A DNA stretch of 64,000 nt from Escherichia ruysiae (GTDB taxonomy: Bacteria; Pseudomonadota; Gammaproteobacteria; Enterobacterales; Enterobacteriaceae): NCBI RefSeq assembly GCF_902498915.1, contig NZ_CABVLQ010000001.1. One strand, 5' to 3'. Position 1 is the first letter of the stretch. Each line of letters starts with the position of its first letter. Positions 36,313 to 45,102 of this stretch are shown in pieces. Both the position numbers and the translations under genes were made by a program. The notes beneath the pieces were generated by a model. That model was not told the origin of the DNA. It saw only the letters and a program-made list of their open reading frames with translations, and did no database searches.

Positions 36313-36387
36313 TGGTGTCCCCTGCAGGAATCGAACCTGCAATTAGCCCTTAGGAGGGGCTCGTTATATCCATTTAACTAAGAGGAC
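36313..36387 (-). tRNA. argW: tRNA-Arg (anticodon CCU)
   Basis: A 75-base tRNA with encoded CCA reads GTCCTCTTAGTTAAATGG at its 5' end on the minus strand; the anticodon loop is CTCCTAA. argW is a well-known prophage and island integration site (CPS-53/KplE1 in K-12). Here the 3' end is not followed by an integrase but by yfdY, so the site is unoccupied. Confidence 0.95.
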
Positions 36388-36462
36388 AATGCGGCATGAG
36401 TATAACCGCTATTAAACAGCGGGGTAAGTACACTGCCGCTCGATTGCTTAAACCCTCGCCAC

Positions 36463-37395
36463 TTATAGCGGATTTTTATCATTTTTCTTAATGATTTCCG
36501 CATGTTCTGCTTTCTGGCGTGCCTCTTCTTTACGCTTGTTACTCATATCGTTACGGATTTGCGCATGGCTCATTAATGCGAAGATGAAGGTGCCGCCGCA
36601 GATGTTTCCCGCCAGAGTAGGTAGCGCGAATGGCCAGATGAAATCGCTCCAGTGCAGCGTGCCGTTAAAGACCAGATAGAGGATCTCTACTGAACCGACG
36701 ACGATGTGGGTAGTGTCGCCCAGCGCGATAAGCCACGTCATCAATATAATTACTACAATCTTTGCCGCTCCCGCCGCAGGGAACATCCATACCATTGTGG
36801 CTATAAGCCAGCCGGAGATGATCGCGTTGGCAAACATCTCGCTGGGGGTGTTCTTCATCACATCCATGCCGATTTTGACAAACGCATCGCGGGTTTCTTC
36901 ATTAAAGATAGGCATATACTCAAACGCCCACGCCGCAATACCTGTTCCGAGAATATTACCCAGCAGCACGACGCCCCATAACCGCATCAGTAAGCCGATG
37001 TTGCCCATGCTCGGTTTTTGCATCACCGGCAGTACCGCCGTTACGGTATTCTCAGTAAATAATTGCTGGCGTGCCATAATGACGATAATAAAACCAAAGG
37101 TATAACCCAGATTCTCCAGCAAAAAACTCCCCGGTACGCCTTCCAGTTCGACATGAAATATCCCTTTTGCCAGTAACGAAGCGCCCATCGACAGACCCGC
37201 CGCAATGGCTGACCACAGTAGCGCCATCGCGTCGCGCTCCAGCTCTTTTTCGCCGTCCTGACGGATATGTTCGTGAATAGCCATCGCTCTGGAGGGGAGC
37301 CGGTCTTCATCTATTTCTATTTTTTTTCCACGCTCTTTTTCTTCGCTCTCTACTTCAAGTTCGTCGCTGTGTTTATCTATTTTGTCATTGTCCAT
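36463..37395 (-). CDS. yfdC: YfdC, formate/nitrite transporter-family channel
   Basis: The 310-residue protein has a charged N-terminal stretch rich in Glu and Lys (about 1-50), then six hydrophobic helices of the FNT fold (about 58-290). NNCW-like residues QLFTENTVTAVLPVM near 114-128 and GDTTHIVVGSVEILY near 226-240 match the family. Substrate is unknown. It lies next to argW and divergent from mlaA. Confidence 0.92.
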   Translation of the reverse strand: MDNDKIDKHSDELEVESEEKERGKKIEIDEDRLPSRAMAIHEHIRQDGEKELERDAMALLWSAIAAGLSMGASLLAKGIFHVELEGVPGSFLLENLGYTFGFIIVIMARQQLFTENTVTAVLPVMQKPSMGNIGLLMRLWGVVLLGNILGTGIAAWAFEYMPIFNEETRDAFVKIGMDVMKNTPSEMFANAIISGWLIATMVWMFPAAGAAKIVVIILMTWLIALGDTTHIVVGSVEILYLVFNGTLHWSDFIWPFALPTLAGNICGGTFIFALMSHAQIRNDMSNKRKEEARQKAEHAEIIKKNDKNPL

Positions 37396-37698
37396 GATGT
37401 CGTCTCTTGAATTAGCACGTATAGCTAAAGCGTAGCGGCTTTTTTGCTCGCAACTGGCGGGAGTTACTCTGAAAATGTATAAAAGGCGGCGTTTGCCTTT
37501 TTCTGTTTCTACAGAATCAAGTAGCCTACAGGGCGGCGATTACCAGGCTATGATCAAGTCAGCAAACCAGGGCGTCTGGACATCAGTTGACGTGCTGTTA
37601 CAATCGCCCACACCTAAACAGGCGGATACGGTATCGTTCCGTCATGGATGGCAAACTGCATAAGCCATAAAAAAGCCATAAAAAACAGGGAGACATTT
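37396..37698. other. yfdC-mlaA divergent intergenic region
   Basis: This 303-base region holds the promoters of the two divergent genes, which were not resolved. It also has a terminator-like hairpin (AAAAGGC-GGCGTTT-GCCTTTT at 37481-37501) reading on the plus strand with no gene before it. Confidence 0.5.
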
Positions 37699-38454
37699 AT
37701 GAAGCTTCGCCTGTCGGCGCTTGCTCTGGGAACTACGCTTCTGGTGGGGTGTGCGAGTTCCGGTACAGATCAGCAAGGGCGTTCTGACCCGTTAGAAGGG
37801 TTCAACCGCACCATGTACAATTTTAACTTCAATGTGTTAGACCCGTATGTGGTTCGACCGGTAGCGGTCGCCTGGCGTGATTATGTTCCGCAACCGGCGC
37901 GTAACGGTTTGAGCAACTTCACCGGCAACCTTGAAGAACCTGCGGTGATGGTTAACTACTTCTTGCAGGGTGACCCTTATCAGGGGATGGTCCACTTTAC
38001 CCGCTTTTTCCTGAACACCATTTTGGGAATGGGCGGTTTTATTGATGTTGCTGGGATGGCGAACCCGAAACTGCAACGCACCGAACCTCACCGTTTTGGC
38101 AGTACGCTCGGTCACTATGGCGTGGGTTATGGGCCGTACGTTCAGTTACCGTTCTACGGTAGCTTTACGCTGCGTGATGACGGCGGTGATATGGCAGACA
38201 GCCTTTACCCGGTACTTTCCTGGCTGACCTGGCCGATGTCGGTGGGTAAATGGACGCTTGAAGGGATCGAAACTCGTGCGCAGTTGCTGGATTCTGACGG
38301 CTTGCTTCGCCAGTCCTCCGATCCTTACATTATGGTGCGCGAGGCTTACTTCCAGCGTCATGATTTCATCGCCAATGGCGGTGAGCTCAAACCGCAAGAA
38401 AACCCGAACGCGCAAGCGATTCAGGATGATTTAAAAGATATCGATTCTGAATAA
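37699..38454 (+). CDS. mlaA: outer-membrane lipid asymmetry lipoprotein MlaA
   Basis: MlaA (VacJ) is the outer-membrane lipoprotein that removes misplaced phospholipids from the outer leaflet and passes them to MlaC. The 251-residue protein has a lipoprotein signal with lipobox LLVGC (Cys 18) followed by ASSG. MlaA hallmarks include DPLEGFNRTMYNFNFNVLD (about 31-49), VNYFLQGD and the GMGGFIDVAG region near 110. The ATG at 37699 (MKLRLS) puts the signal peptide at the N-terminus; a longer frame upstream does not. It shares a terminator with convergent fadL. Confidence 0.97.
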   Translation: MKLRLSALALGTTLLVGCASSGTDQQGRSDPLEGFNRTMYNFNFNVLDPYVVRPVAVAWRDYVPQPARNGLSNFTGNLEEPAVMVNYFLQGDPYQGMVHFTRFFLNTILGMGGFIDVAGMANPKLQRTEPHRFGSTLGHYGVGYGPYVQLPFYGSFTLRDDGGDMADSLYPVLSWLTWPMSVGKWTLEGIETRAQLLDSDGLLRQSSDPYIMVREAYFQRHDFIANGGELKPQENPNAQAIQDDLKDIDSE

Positions 38455-38463
38455 GACGCAAAT

Positions 38464-38495
38464 AAAAAAGGTGAGTCGTAAAACTCACCTTTTTT
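38464..38495. terminator. bidirectional terminator between mlaA and fadL
   Basis: A symmetric hairpin AAAAAAGGTGAGT-CGTAAA-ACTCACCTTTTTT lies between two convergent stop codons and has A and T runs on both sides. Confidence 0.9.
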
Positions 38496-38515
38496 CTTAT
38501 TAAACGAACGTGTTA

Positions 38516-39862
38516 TTAGAACGCGTAGTTAAAGTTAGTCCCGAACAGCCAGGCTTTACCTTCAGACTCGAAAGAATAAGCTGCCGCACCTTCACCTTCG
38601 GTGAATTTCACTTTCTGACCATGCATATAAGATGCGCCAACGTCAATGGATGCATCTTCATTAAATGCATAGGTTAACCCAGCACTTAACCACAAACGAT
38701 CCTGGTCAGGAATGGAAATAGAGCGTTTATCTGCCGGAACCGGGCTGTCGTCATAGGCGATACCGGTACGGAAGGTCCAGTTTTTATCGTAATAGTAGGT
38801 TGTACCCAACGCGATACGATATGCGTCACGGAATCCTTCATCTTTATAGAACAGCGTCTGACCACTATCGCCTTTCGCTTTCAACTCCTGGAACTGACTC
38901 CAGCTGGTATAGGCCATGCTGTAGTGAATTGCCCACTGCGGCGCAACACGGTTATAACCAGAAATCTCCCACATCTCAGGCAGGTTGAGCGTCAAGGATC
39001 CATTTTGTGTTGCACCCATCGTGCCATACGGCAAGCCCATATTACCCAAAATGTTGTTCAGATTTGGGTTAATGGAGCTTTTGTAATCCCCTTCGAAGTC
39101 GATTTTAACTTCTGAACGATATGTCAGGCCCCAACGGTTATCTTTATCCAGTTCATAAAGAATACCCGCGTTCCAGCCAAAGCCCCACTCGTCACCTTTC
39201 AGATGAGCAATTTGAGAGTCCGGAGTATTAATACCATTGGTCAATGACGCGGGTACACCTTGGGCAATCAACTGTTGAGACAACAAAGGCCCCAGCGAAC
39301 CGGCGTAACGCTCAATTTTTGCCTTGGCGTAAACAGCATCAAAACCAAGACCAAAACTCCAGCTATTGTTAAGGCGATAAGCCCCGCTAAGGTTAAGGTT
39401 GATTGTCTGCAGATCGGTTTTACCGCCATAGATACCAGCAGCATAGTTGTCGGTAAATTCCGTAGCCAGGCCGTAGTTGGACGTTATTGACGCTCCCCAA
39501 CCAAACTGATCGTTAATAGGCGCGACAAAGTGCAGGTTAGGGACCCACGCTGTCGGTGCGATATTTTTAGCATTTGCACTCTGACCGGTTAAATTAGAAT
39601 GCCCGGTAATATCTACATCCGGATCAATATAAACCGCACCCGCAGAAAAAGTCGGGCGGTCAAACATGGTAATCAACGCGGGGTTACGGCTGACGTTACC
39701 GGCATCATCGGCAATTGCGCCTTCCCCTGAATAAGCCCGACCCAGGCCAGAGGAAGAAAATTCGTTTAACTGAAAGCCTGCCGACCAGGCCTGGGTGGAG
39801 ATAAGTGCCACTGCGACTGCGAGAGCAGACTTTGTAAACAGGGTTTTCTGGCTCATGACCAT
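38516..39862 (-). CDS. fadL: long-chain fatty acid outer-membrane transporter FadL (divergent allele)
   Basis: FadL is the outer-membrane channel for long-chain fatty acids and a phage T2 receptor. The 448-residue protein has a signal peptide (cleavage near 27, ...TQAWSA), the mature N-terminus AGFQLNEFSSSGLGRAYSGEGA with the conserved NPA hatch motif (RNPALITMF), and a C-terminal FNYAF barrel signature. The barrel core matches K-12 FadL well. Several loops (about 80-95, 130-145, 180-215, 245-270, 320-335) differ strongly from K-12 as remembered. Neighbouring genes are near-identical to K-12, so this looks like a recombinant or diversified allele. Two FadR-like sites lie upstream. Confidence 0.94.
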   Translation of the reverse strand: MVMSQKTLFTKSALAVAVALISTQAWSAGFQLNEFSSSGLGRAYSGEGAIADDAGNVSRNPALITMFDRPTFSAGAVYIDPDVDITGHSNLTGQSANAKNIAPTAWVPNLHFVAPINDQFGWGASITSNYGLATEFTDNYAAGIYGGKTDLQTINLNLSGAYRLNNSWSFGLGFDAVYAKAKIERYAGSLGPLLSQQLIAQGVPASLTNGINTPDSQIAHLKGDEWGFGWNAGILYELDKDNRWGLTYRSEVKIDFEGDYKSSINPNLNNILGNMGLPYGTMGATQNGSLTLNLPEMWEISGYNRVAPQWAIHYSMAYTSWSQFQELKAKGDSGQTLFYKDEGFRDAYRIALGTTYYYDKNWTFRTGIAYDDSPVPADKRSISIPDQDRLWLSAGLTYAFNEDASIDVGASYMHGQKVKFTEGEGAAAYSFESEGKAWLFGTNFNYAF

Positions 39863-39941
39863 AACCTCAATAATTTATTTTTATACAAACTATGTTACGT
39901 GCTGTAACAGGAGCGCGAAGTGTAGGGGCTGATGTACATCT

Positions 39942-39958
39942 TAGAAATCAGACCAGTG
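39942..39958 (-). promoter_or_regulatory. FadR-like site 1 upstream of fadL
   Basis: The right half (GACCAGTG) fits seven of eight bases of the FadR half-site GACCAGTT; the left half is weak. In E. coli fadL is repressed by FadR at two sites in this region. Confidence 0.5.
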
Positions 39959-39965
39959 GCGAGAG

Positions 39966-39982
39966 TATAGGTCTGACCAGAT
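39966..39982 (-). promoter_or_regulatory. FadR-like site 2 upstream of fadL
   Basis: TATAGGTC-T-GACCAGAT agrees with the FadR consensus AACTGGTCNGACCAGTT in 12 of its 16 specified positions. Together with site 1, 24 bases away, it matches the known two-site layout of fadL. Confidence 0.6.
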
Positions 39983-40227
39983 AGGATGTTGCAAGTATGT
40001 TTCTATCTTTTTTCAAATATGATCTAAGAAACGCGATCCAGCTGGCAAAATTTAGAGGTGGCGCACTCATCCATCCGGGTGAATTTTGTTTTAGATCATT
40101 TTTAAGTGTGATTTCGGTCACTTATCCGATTTTGCAGAATTAACAACTGGAGCAGCACTTTCCGGAAGCGTAAAATATCCGCAACGTTTATCTGGCACCT
40201 TGGGTGCACATACAGAGGAAATCAACG

Positions 40228-40512
40228 ATGAGTAAATGTAGTGCTGATGAAACCCCGGTTTGCTGCTGTATGGATGTTGGCACCATTATGGACAACTCCG
40301 ATTGCACCGCGTCTTACAGCCGCGTGTTTGCAAACCGCGCAGAAGCAGAACAAACGCTGGCGGCGCTGACTGAAAAAGCCCGTAGCGTGGAATCCGAACC
40401 GTGCAAAATCACCCCGACTTTCACTGAAGAGTCTGATGGTGTTCGCCTGGATATCGATTTCACTTTTGCCTGCGAAGCTGAAATGCTGATCTTCCAGCTG
40501 GGTCTGCGTTAA
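40228..40512 (+). CDS. yfcZ: YfcZ, conserved small protein (YfcZ/YiiS family)
   Basis: The 94-residue protein is rich in cysteine at its N-terminus (MSKCSADETPVCCCMDVG), followed by an alternating beta-alpha segment. It belongs to the DUF406 (YfcZ/YiiS) family; function is not known. The ATG at 40228 follows a strong AGAGGAAATC ribosome site and gives the E. coli length; a longer frame upstream was not chosen. Confidence 0.92.
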   Translation: MSKCSADETPVCCCMDVGTIMDNSDCTASYSRVFANRAEAEQTLAALTEKARSVESEPCKITPTFTEESDGVRLDIDFTFACEAEMLIFQLGLR

Positions 40513-40528
40513 TTCCTCTCAGGTACAC

Positions 40529-40565
40529 ACGCCCCTGCCAGTTGCTGGCAGGGGCGTTTTGTTTT
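40529..40565 (+). terminator. intrinsic terminator of yfcZ
   Basis: ACGCCCCTGCCA and TGGCAGGGGCGT form a 12-base perfect stem with the loop GTTGC, followed by TTTGTTTTC. Confidence 0.9.
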
Positions 40566-40650
40566 CTCTTCTTCTTTTTCTCTCTGTGTTATAGCTCCCA
40601 CTTTCCCTTTTCTCCACTTGGCTAAATGTAAAAAAATGGTTAAGACTATG

Positions 40651-40667
40651 ATCAGGTCAGACCACTT
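40651..40667 (+). promoter_or_regulatory. FadR-like operator of fadIJ
   Basis: ATCAGGTCAGACCACTT agrees with AACTGGTCNGACCAGTT except at three bases. It lies 26 bases before the fadI start codon. Control of fadIJ by FadR is known for E. coli. Confidence 0.65.
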
Positions 40668-40693
40668 TATCTATTTTTTTACAGGGGAGTGTT

Positions 40694-42004
40694 ATGGGTC
40701 AGGTTTTACCGCTGGTTACCCGCCAGGGCGATCGTATCGCCATTGTTAGCGGATTACGCACGCCTTTTGCTCGCCAGGCGACGGCTTTTCATGGTATTCC
40801 CGCTGTTGATTTGGGGAAGATGGTCGTCGGAGAACTGCTTGCTCGTAGCGAGATCCCCGCCGAAGTGATTGAACAACTGGTCTTTGGTCAGGTCGTACAA
40901 ATGCCGGAAGCCCCCAACATTGCGCGTGAAATTGTTCTTGGCACCGGAATGAACGTCCATACCGATGCTTACAGCGTCAGTCGTGCCTGTGCCACCAGTT
41001 TCCAGGCTGTTGCAAACGTCGCCGAAAGCCTGATGGCGGGAACCATTCGTGCGGGGATTGCCGGTGGGGCAGATTCCTCGTCGGTATTGCCGATTGGCGT
41101 TAGCAAAAAACTGGCGCGCGTGCTGGTGGATGTCAACAAAGCCCGCACAATGAGCCAGCGTCTGAAACTCTTCTCTCGCCTGCGTTTGCGCGACTTAATA
41201 CCCGTGCCGCCTGCGGTAGCGGAATATTCCACCGGCTTGCGGATGGGTGACACCGCTGAACAAATGGCGAAAACCTACGACATCACCCGCGAACAGCAAG
41301 ATGCATTAGCGCACCGTTCGCATCAGCGAGCCGCTCAGGCGTGGTCGGAAGGTAAACTCAAAGAAGAAGTGATGACCGCCTTTATCCCCCCTTATAAACA
41401 ACCGTTCGCGGAAGATAATAATATTCGCGGTAATTCCACGCTTGCCGATTACGCAAAGCTGCGTCCGGCGTTTGATCGTAAACACGGAACGGTAACGGCA
41501 GCGAACAGTACGCCGCTGACCGACGGCGCTGCGGCGGTGATCCTGATGACCGAATCGCGGGCGAAAGAATTAGGGCTGGTGCCGCTGGGGTATCTGCGCA
41601 GTTATGCATTTACCGCGATAGATGTCTGGCAGGACATGTTGCTCGGTCCAGCCTGGTCAACGCCGCTGGCGCTGGAACGTGCCGGTTTAACGATGAGCGA
41701 TCTGACATTGATTGATATGCATGAAGCATTTGCTGCCCAGACGCTGGCGAATATTCAGTTGCTGGGTAGTGAACGTTTTGCCCGCGATGTGCTGGGGCGC
41801 GCACATGCCACTGGTGAAGTGGACGACAGCAAATTTAACGTGCTTGGCGGTTCGATTGCTTACGGGCATCCCTTCGCGGCTACTGGTGCGCGGATGATAA
41901 CCCAGACATTGCATGAACTTCGCCGTCGCGGCGGTGGATTTGGTTTAGTGACCGCCTGTGCCGCAGGTGGGCTTGGTGCAGCAATGGTTCTGGAGGCGGA
42001 ATAA
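40694..42004 (+). CDS. fadI: 3-ketoacyl-CoA thiolase FadI (anaerobic beta-oxidation)
   Basis: FadI cleaves 3-ketoacyl-CoA in fatty acid degradation, with a role in anaerobic growth. The 436-residue thiolase has the active-site cysteine in SRACATSFQA near 97-106, MGDTAEQMA near 184, GGSIAYGHPFAATGARM near 385-401 and the second cysteine in VTACAAGGLGAAMV near 417-430. Its stop overlaps the fadJ start by one base, so the pair forms a coupled operon and presumably a complex. Confidence 0.96.
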   Translation: MGQVLPLVTRQGDRIAIVSGLRTPFARQATAFHGIPAVDLGKMVVGELLARSEIPAEVIEQLVFGQVVQMPEAPNIAREIVLGTGMNVHTDAYSVSRACATSFQAVANVAESLMAGTIRAGIAGGADSSSVLPIGVSKKLARVLVDVNKARTMSQRLKLFSRLRLRDLIPVPPAVAEYSTGLRMGDTAEQMAKTYDITREQQDALAHRSHQRAAQAWSEGKLKEEVMTAFIPPYKQPFAEDNNIRGNSTLADYAKLRPAFDRKHGTVTAANSTPLTDGAAAVILMTESRAKELGLVPLGYLRSYAFTAIDVWQDMLLGPAWSTPLALERAGLTMSDLTLIDMHEAFAAQTLANIQLLGSERFARDVLGRAHATGEVDDSKFNVLGGSIAYGHPFAATGARMITQTLHELRRRGGGFGLVTACAAGGLGAAMVLEAE

Positions 42005-44148
42005 TGGAAATGGCATCAGCATTTACCCTCAATATGCGTCTGGACAATATTGCCGTCATCACCATTGATGTCCCTGGCGAGAAAATGAACACCCTGAAGG
42101 CGGAGTTTGCCTCACAGGTACGCACCATTATTAAACAACTCCGCGAAAATAAAGATCTGCGCGGCGTGGTGTTTATCTCCGCGAAACCGGACAACTTTAT
42201 TGCCGGCGCGGATATCAACATGATCGGCAACTGCAAAACGGCGCAAGAAGCGGAAGCACTGGCGCGGCAGGGGCAACAGTTGATGGCGGAAATTCATGCC
42301 TTGCCAGTTCCGGTTATTGCCGCCATTCACGGCGCTTGCCTGGGCGGTGGACTGGAGTTGGCGCTGGCGTGCCACGGTCGTGTTTGTACTGACGATCCTA
42401 AAACGGTGCTCGGTTTGCCTGAAGTTCAGCTTGGGTTGTTACCCGGGTCAGGTGGAACCCAGCGTTTACCGCGCCTGATAGGTGTCAGCACAGCATTAGA
42501 GATGATCCTCACCGGCAAGCAGCTTCGGGCAAAACAGGCGTTAAAGCTGGGACTGGTGGATGACGTCGTTCCGCACTCCATTTTACTGGAAGCCGCTGTA
42601 GAGCTGGCGAAGCAGGATCGTCCGGTTTCGCGGGCACTTCCGATTCGCAAACGTGTGATGGCGGGGCCATTAGGTCGTGCGCTGTTATTCAAAATGGTAA
42701 GCAAAAAAACAGAACAGAAAACCCAGGGCAACTACCCGGCGACAAAACGTATTCTTGAGGTTATCGAGACCGGGTTAGCGCAGGGCACCAGTAGCGGCTA
42801 TGACGCTGAAGCTCGAGCCTTTGGTGAACTGGCGATGACGTCGCAATCAAAGGCATTGCGCAATATCTTTTTTGCCAGTACCGACGTGAAGAAAGATCCC
42901 GGCAGCGATGTTGCCCCCGCTCCTTTAAATAGTGTGGGAATTTTAGGTGGTGGCTTGATGGGCGGCGGTATTGCTTACGTCACTGCCTGTAAAGCGGGTC
43001 TGCCGGTACGAATTAAAGATATCAACGTCCAGGGGATTAATCATGCGCTGAAATACAGTTGGGATCAGCTTGAGGGCAAAGTGCGCCGTCGGCATCTCAA
43101 AGCCAGTGAACGCGACAAACAGCTGGCATTAATTTCGGGAACGACGGATTATCGCGGCTTTGCCCATCGCGATCTGATTATTGAAGCAGTGTTTGAAAAT
43201 CTCGAATTAAAACAACAAATGGTGGCAGAAGTTGAGCAGAATTGCGCCGCTCATACCATCTTTGCTTCGAATACCTCATCTTTACCGATTGGCGATATTG
43301 CCGCTCACGCCACGCGACCAGAGCAAGTTATCGGCCTGCATTTCTTCAGTCCGGTGGAAAAAATGCCGCTGGTAGAGATCATTCCTCATGCGGTTACATC
43401 GGCGCAAACCATCGCCACCACGGTAAAACTGGCGAAAAAACAGGGTAAAACGCCAATTGTCGTGCGTGACAAAGCTGGGTTTTACGTCAATCGCATCTTA
43501 GCGCCTTACATTAATGAAGCTATCCGCATGTTGACCGAAGGTGAACGGGTAGAGCACATTGATGCTGCGCTGGTGAAATTTGGTTTTCCGGTAGGGCCAA
43601 TCCAACTTTTGGATGAGGTAGGAATCGATACCGGGACTAAAATTATTCCTGTACTGGAAGCCGCTTATGGAGAACGTTTTAGCGCGCCTGCAAATGTTGT
43701 TTCTTCAATTTTGAACGACGATCGCAAAGGTAGAAAAAATGGTCGGGGATTCTATCTTTACGGTCAGAAAGGGCGTAAAAGCAAAAAACAGGTCGATCCC
43801 GCCATTTACCCGCTGATTGGCGCGCAAGGGCAGGGGCGGCTCTCCGCACCGCAGGTTGCTGAACGGTGCGTGATGTTGATGCTGAATGAAGCAGTACGTT
43901 GTCTGGACGAGCAGGTTATCCGTAGCGTGCGTGACGGAGATATTGGCGCGGTATTTGGCATTGGTTTTCCGCCATTTCTCGGTGGACCGTTCCGCTATAT
44001 CGATTCTCTCGGCGCGGGCGAAGTGGTTGCAATAATGCAGCGACTGGCCACGCAGTATGGTTCTCGTTTTACCCCTTGCGAGCGTTTAGTAGAGATGAGC
44101 GAGCGAGGGGAAAGTTTTTGGAAAACAACTGCAACTGACCTGCAATAA
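42004..44148 (+). CDS. fadJ: fatty acid oxidation multifunctional protein FadJ
   Basis: FadJ is the alpha subunit with enoyl-CoA hydratase and 3-hydroxyacyl-CoA dehydrogenase activities. The 714-residue protein has a crotonase domain (about 15-200) with HGACLGGGLELALACHGRV near 113 and GLLPGSGGTQRLPR near 143-156. An NAD-binding HAD domain follows (about 315-495) with VGILGGGLMGGGIAYV. C-terminal HAD domains run from about 497 to 712. It is translationally coupled with fadI. Confidence 0.97.
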   Translation: MEMASAFTLNMRLDNIAVITIDVPGEKMNTLKAEFASQVRTIIKQLRENKDLRGVVFISAKPDNFIAGADINMIGNCKTAQEAEALARQGQQLMAEIHALPVPVIAAIHGACLGGGLELALACHGRVCTDDPKTVLGLPEVQLGLLPGSGGTQRLPRLIGVSTALEMILTGKQLRAKQALKLGLVDDVVPHSILLEAAVELAKQDRPVSRALPIRKRVMAGPLGRALLFKMVSKKTEQKTQGNYPATKRILEVIETGLAQGTSSGYDAEARAFGELAMTSQSKALRNIFFASTDVKKDPGSDVAPAPLNSVGILGGGLMGGGIAYVTACKAGLPVRIKDINVQGINHALKYSWDQLEGKVRRRHLKASERDKQLALISGTTDYRGFAHRDLIIEAVFENLELKQQMVAEVEQNCAAHTIFASNTSSLPIGDIAAHATRPEQVIGLHFFSPVEKMPLVEIIPHAVTSAQTIATTVKLAKKQGKTPIVVRDKAGFYVNRILAPYINEAIRMLTEGERVEHIDAALVKFGFPVGPIQLLDEVGIDTGTKIIPVLEAAYGERFSAPANVVSSILNDDRKGRKNGRGFYLYGQKGRKSKKQVDPAIYPLIGAQGQGRLSAPQVAERCVMLMLNEAVRCLDEQVIRSVRDGDIGAVFGIGFPPFLGGPFRYIDSLGAGEVVAIMQRLATQYGSRFTPCERLVEMSERGESFWKTTATDLQ

Positions 44149-44350
44149 GAAGGTCAAAGCTATATGAATCCGCGCTGAATGGCGGAGTGTTGGTCAAAAT
44201 GTAAACGCATATTGACTATACTTACGCCATTGAGGTAAAAAACAGCGTTTCATTCGGTGAATGGATAAGGCACAATGCCGGCCACCGTCCTCTTTATCTG
44301 GTTTCAGATGAAAGAAGACGGGCGAATCTGGTTAACAAAAGCGGTGCAAT

Positions 44351-44836
44351 ATGCAAGTTTTTATCATGCGTCACGGCGACGCAGCCCTCGATGCCGCCAG
44401 TGATTCGGTTCGTCCTCTGACCACTAACGGTTGTGACGAATCTCGCCTGATGGCGAACTGGCTGAAAGGTCAAAAAGTGGAAATCGAACGCGTTCTGGTG
44501 AGCCCGTTCCTGCGAGCCGAGCAAACACTGGACGAAGTAGGGGATTGTCTGAACCTGCCTTCCAGTGCAGAAGTTCTGCCGGAGTTAACGCCCTGCGGCG
44601 ATGTTGGCCTGGTCAGTGCCTATCTGCAGGCGTTGACCAATGAAGGTGTTGCTTCGGTACTGGTGATCTCCCACCTACCCTTAGTCGGATATCTGGTCGC
44701 TGAGTTATGTCCGGGCGAAACGCCGCCTATGTTTACCACCTCGGCCATTGCCAGCGTAACGCTTGATGAAAGCGGAAAAGGTCAATTCAACTGGCAGATG
44801 AGCCCGTGTAATCTGAAGATGGCAAAAGCAATTTGA
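44351..44836 (+). CDS. sixA: phosphohistidine phosphatase SixA
   Basis: SixA dephosphorylates phosphohistidine on histidine-containing phosphotransfer proteins, first shown for ArcB and later linked to the nitrogen PTS. The 161-residue protein has the RHG motif at the N-terminus (MQVFIMRHGDAALD, catalytic His 8) and a second histidine in VLVISHLPLVGYL near 105-117. It belongs to the histidine phosphatase superfamily. A terminator follows the stop codon. Confidence 0.95.
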   Translation: MQVFIMRHGDAALDAASDSVRPLTTNGCDESRLMANWLKGQKVEIERVLVSPFLRAEQTLDEVGDCLNLPSSAEVLPELTPCGDVGLVSAYLQALTNEGVASVLVISHLPLVGYLVAELCPGETPPMFTTSAIASVTLDESGKGQFNWQMSPCNLKMAKAI

Positions 44837-44846
44837 TATGAACGTG

Positions 44847-44885
44847 TAAGGCCCGCTGGCGTAAGCTTTCGGGCCTTAGTTTTGC
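44847..44885 (+). terminator. intrinsic terminator of sixA
   Basis: TAAGGCCCG and CGGGCCTTA pair around a 14-base loop and are followed by GTTTTG. It lies ten bases after the sixA stop codon. Confidence 0.75.
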
Positions 44886-45092
44886 TTACTGTATTGAAAT
44901 TATTGCCATTTAAATGCATTTAATCCTCCTGTTATGAAAAAATAAATGTTTCCATTTATAGCAAGGTCAGTTATTTATTTTCACAAAGTTACATATGGAA
45001 GTAATTGTTGCTTTTTTGCATGGGTTATTATTTTTCGAAAAGATGTGTTAAAAAATAAAGAGAGAGATTATTGAGCAGGTATTTTAGGGTCT

Positions 45093-45101
45093 TGATATAA
45101 T
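45093..45101 (+). promoter_or_regulatory. candidate extended -10 promoter of the fimbrial operon
   Basis: TGATATAAT is a perfect extended -10 element (TGN-TATAAT). No -35 with good spacing is visible, which is common for extended -10 promoters. If used, transcription would start near 45108, in the first palindrome, and give a leader of about 400 bases. Confidence 0.45.
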
Positions 45102-45102
45102 A

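Larger units (their letters stand above)
39863..40227. other. fadL-yfcZ divergent intergenic region
   Basis: This 365-base gap has the fadL promoter with two FadR-like half-palindromes, described separately, and the yfcZ promoter to the right. A strong ribosome site (ACAGAGGAAATC) precedes yfcZ. No ORF of note was found. Confidence 0.55.

Noticed and set aside
36313..36387. Attachment site of an integrated prophage at argW
   Set aside because: No integrase, no second copy of the tRNA end and no phage gene is present. The site is empty in this window.
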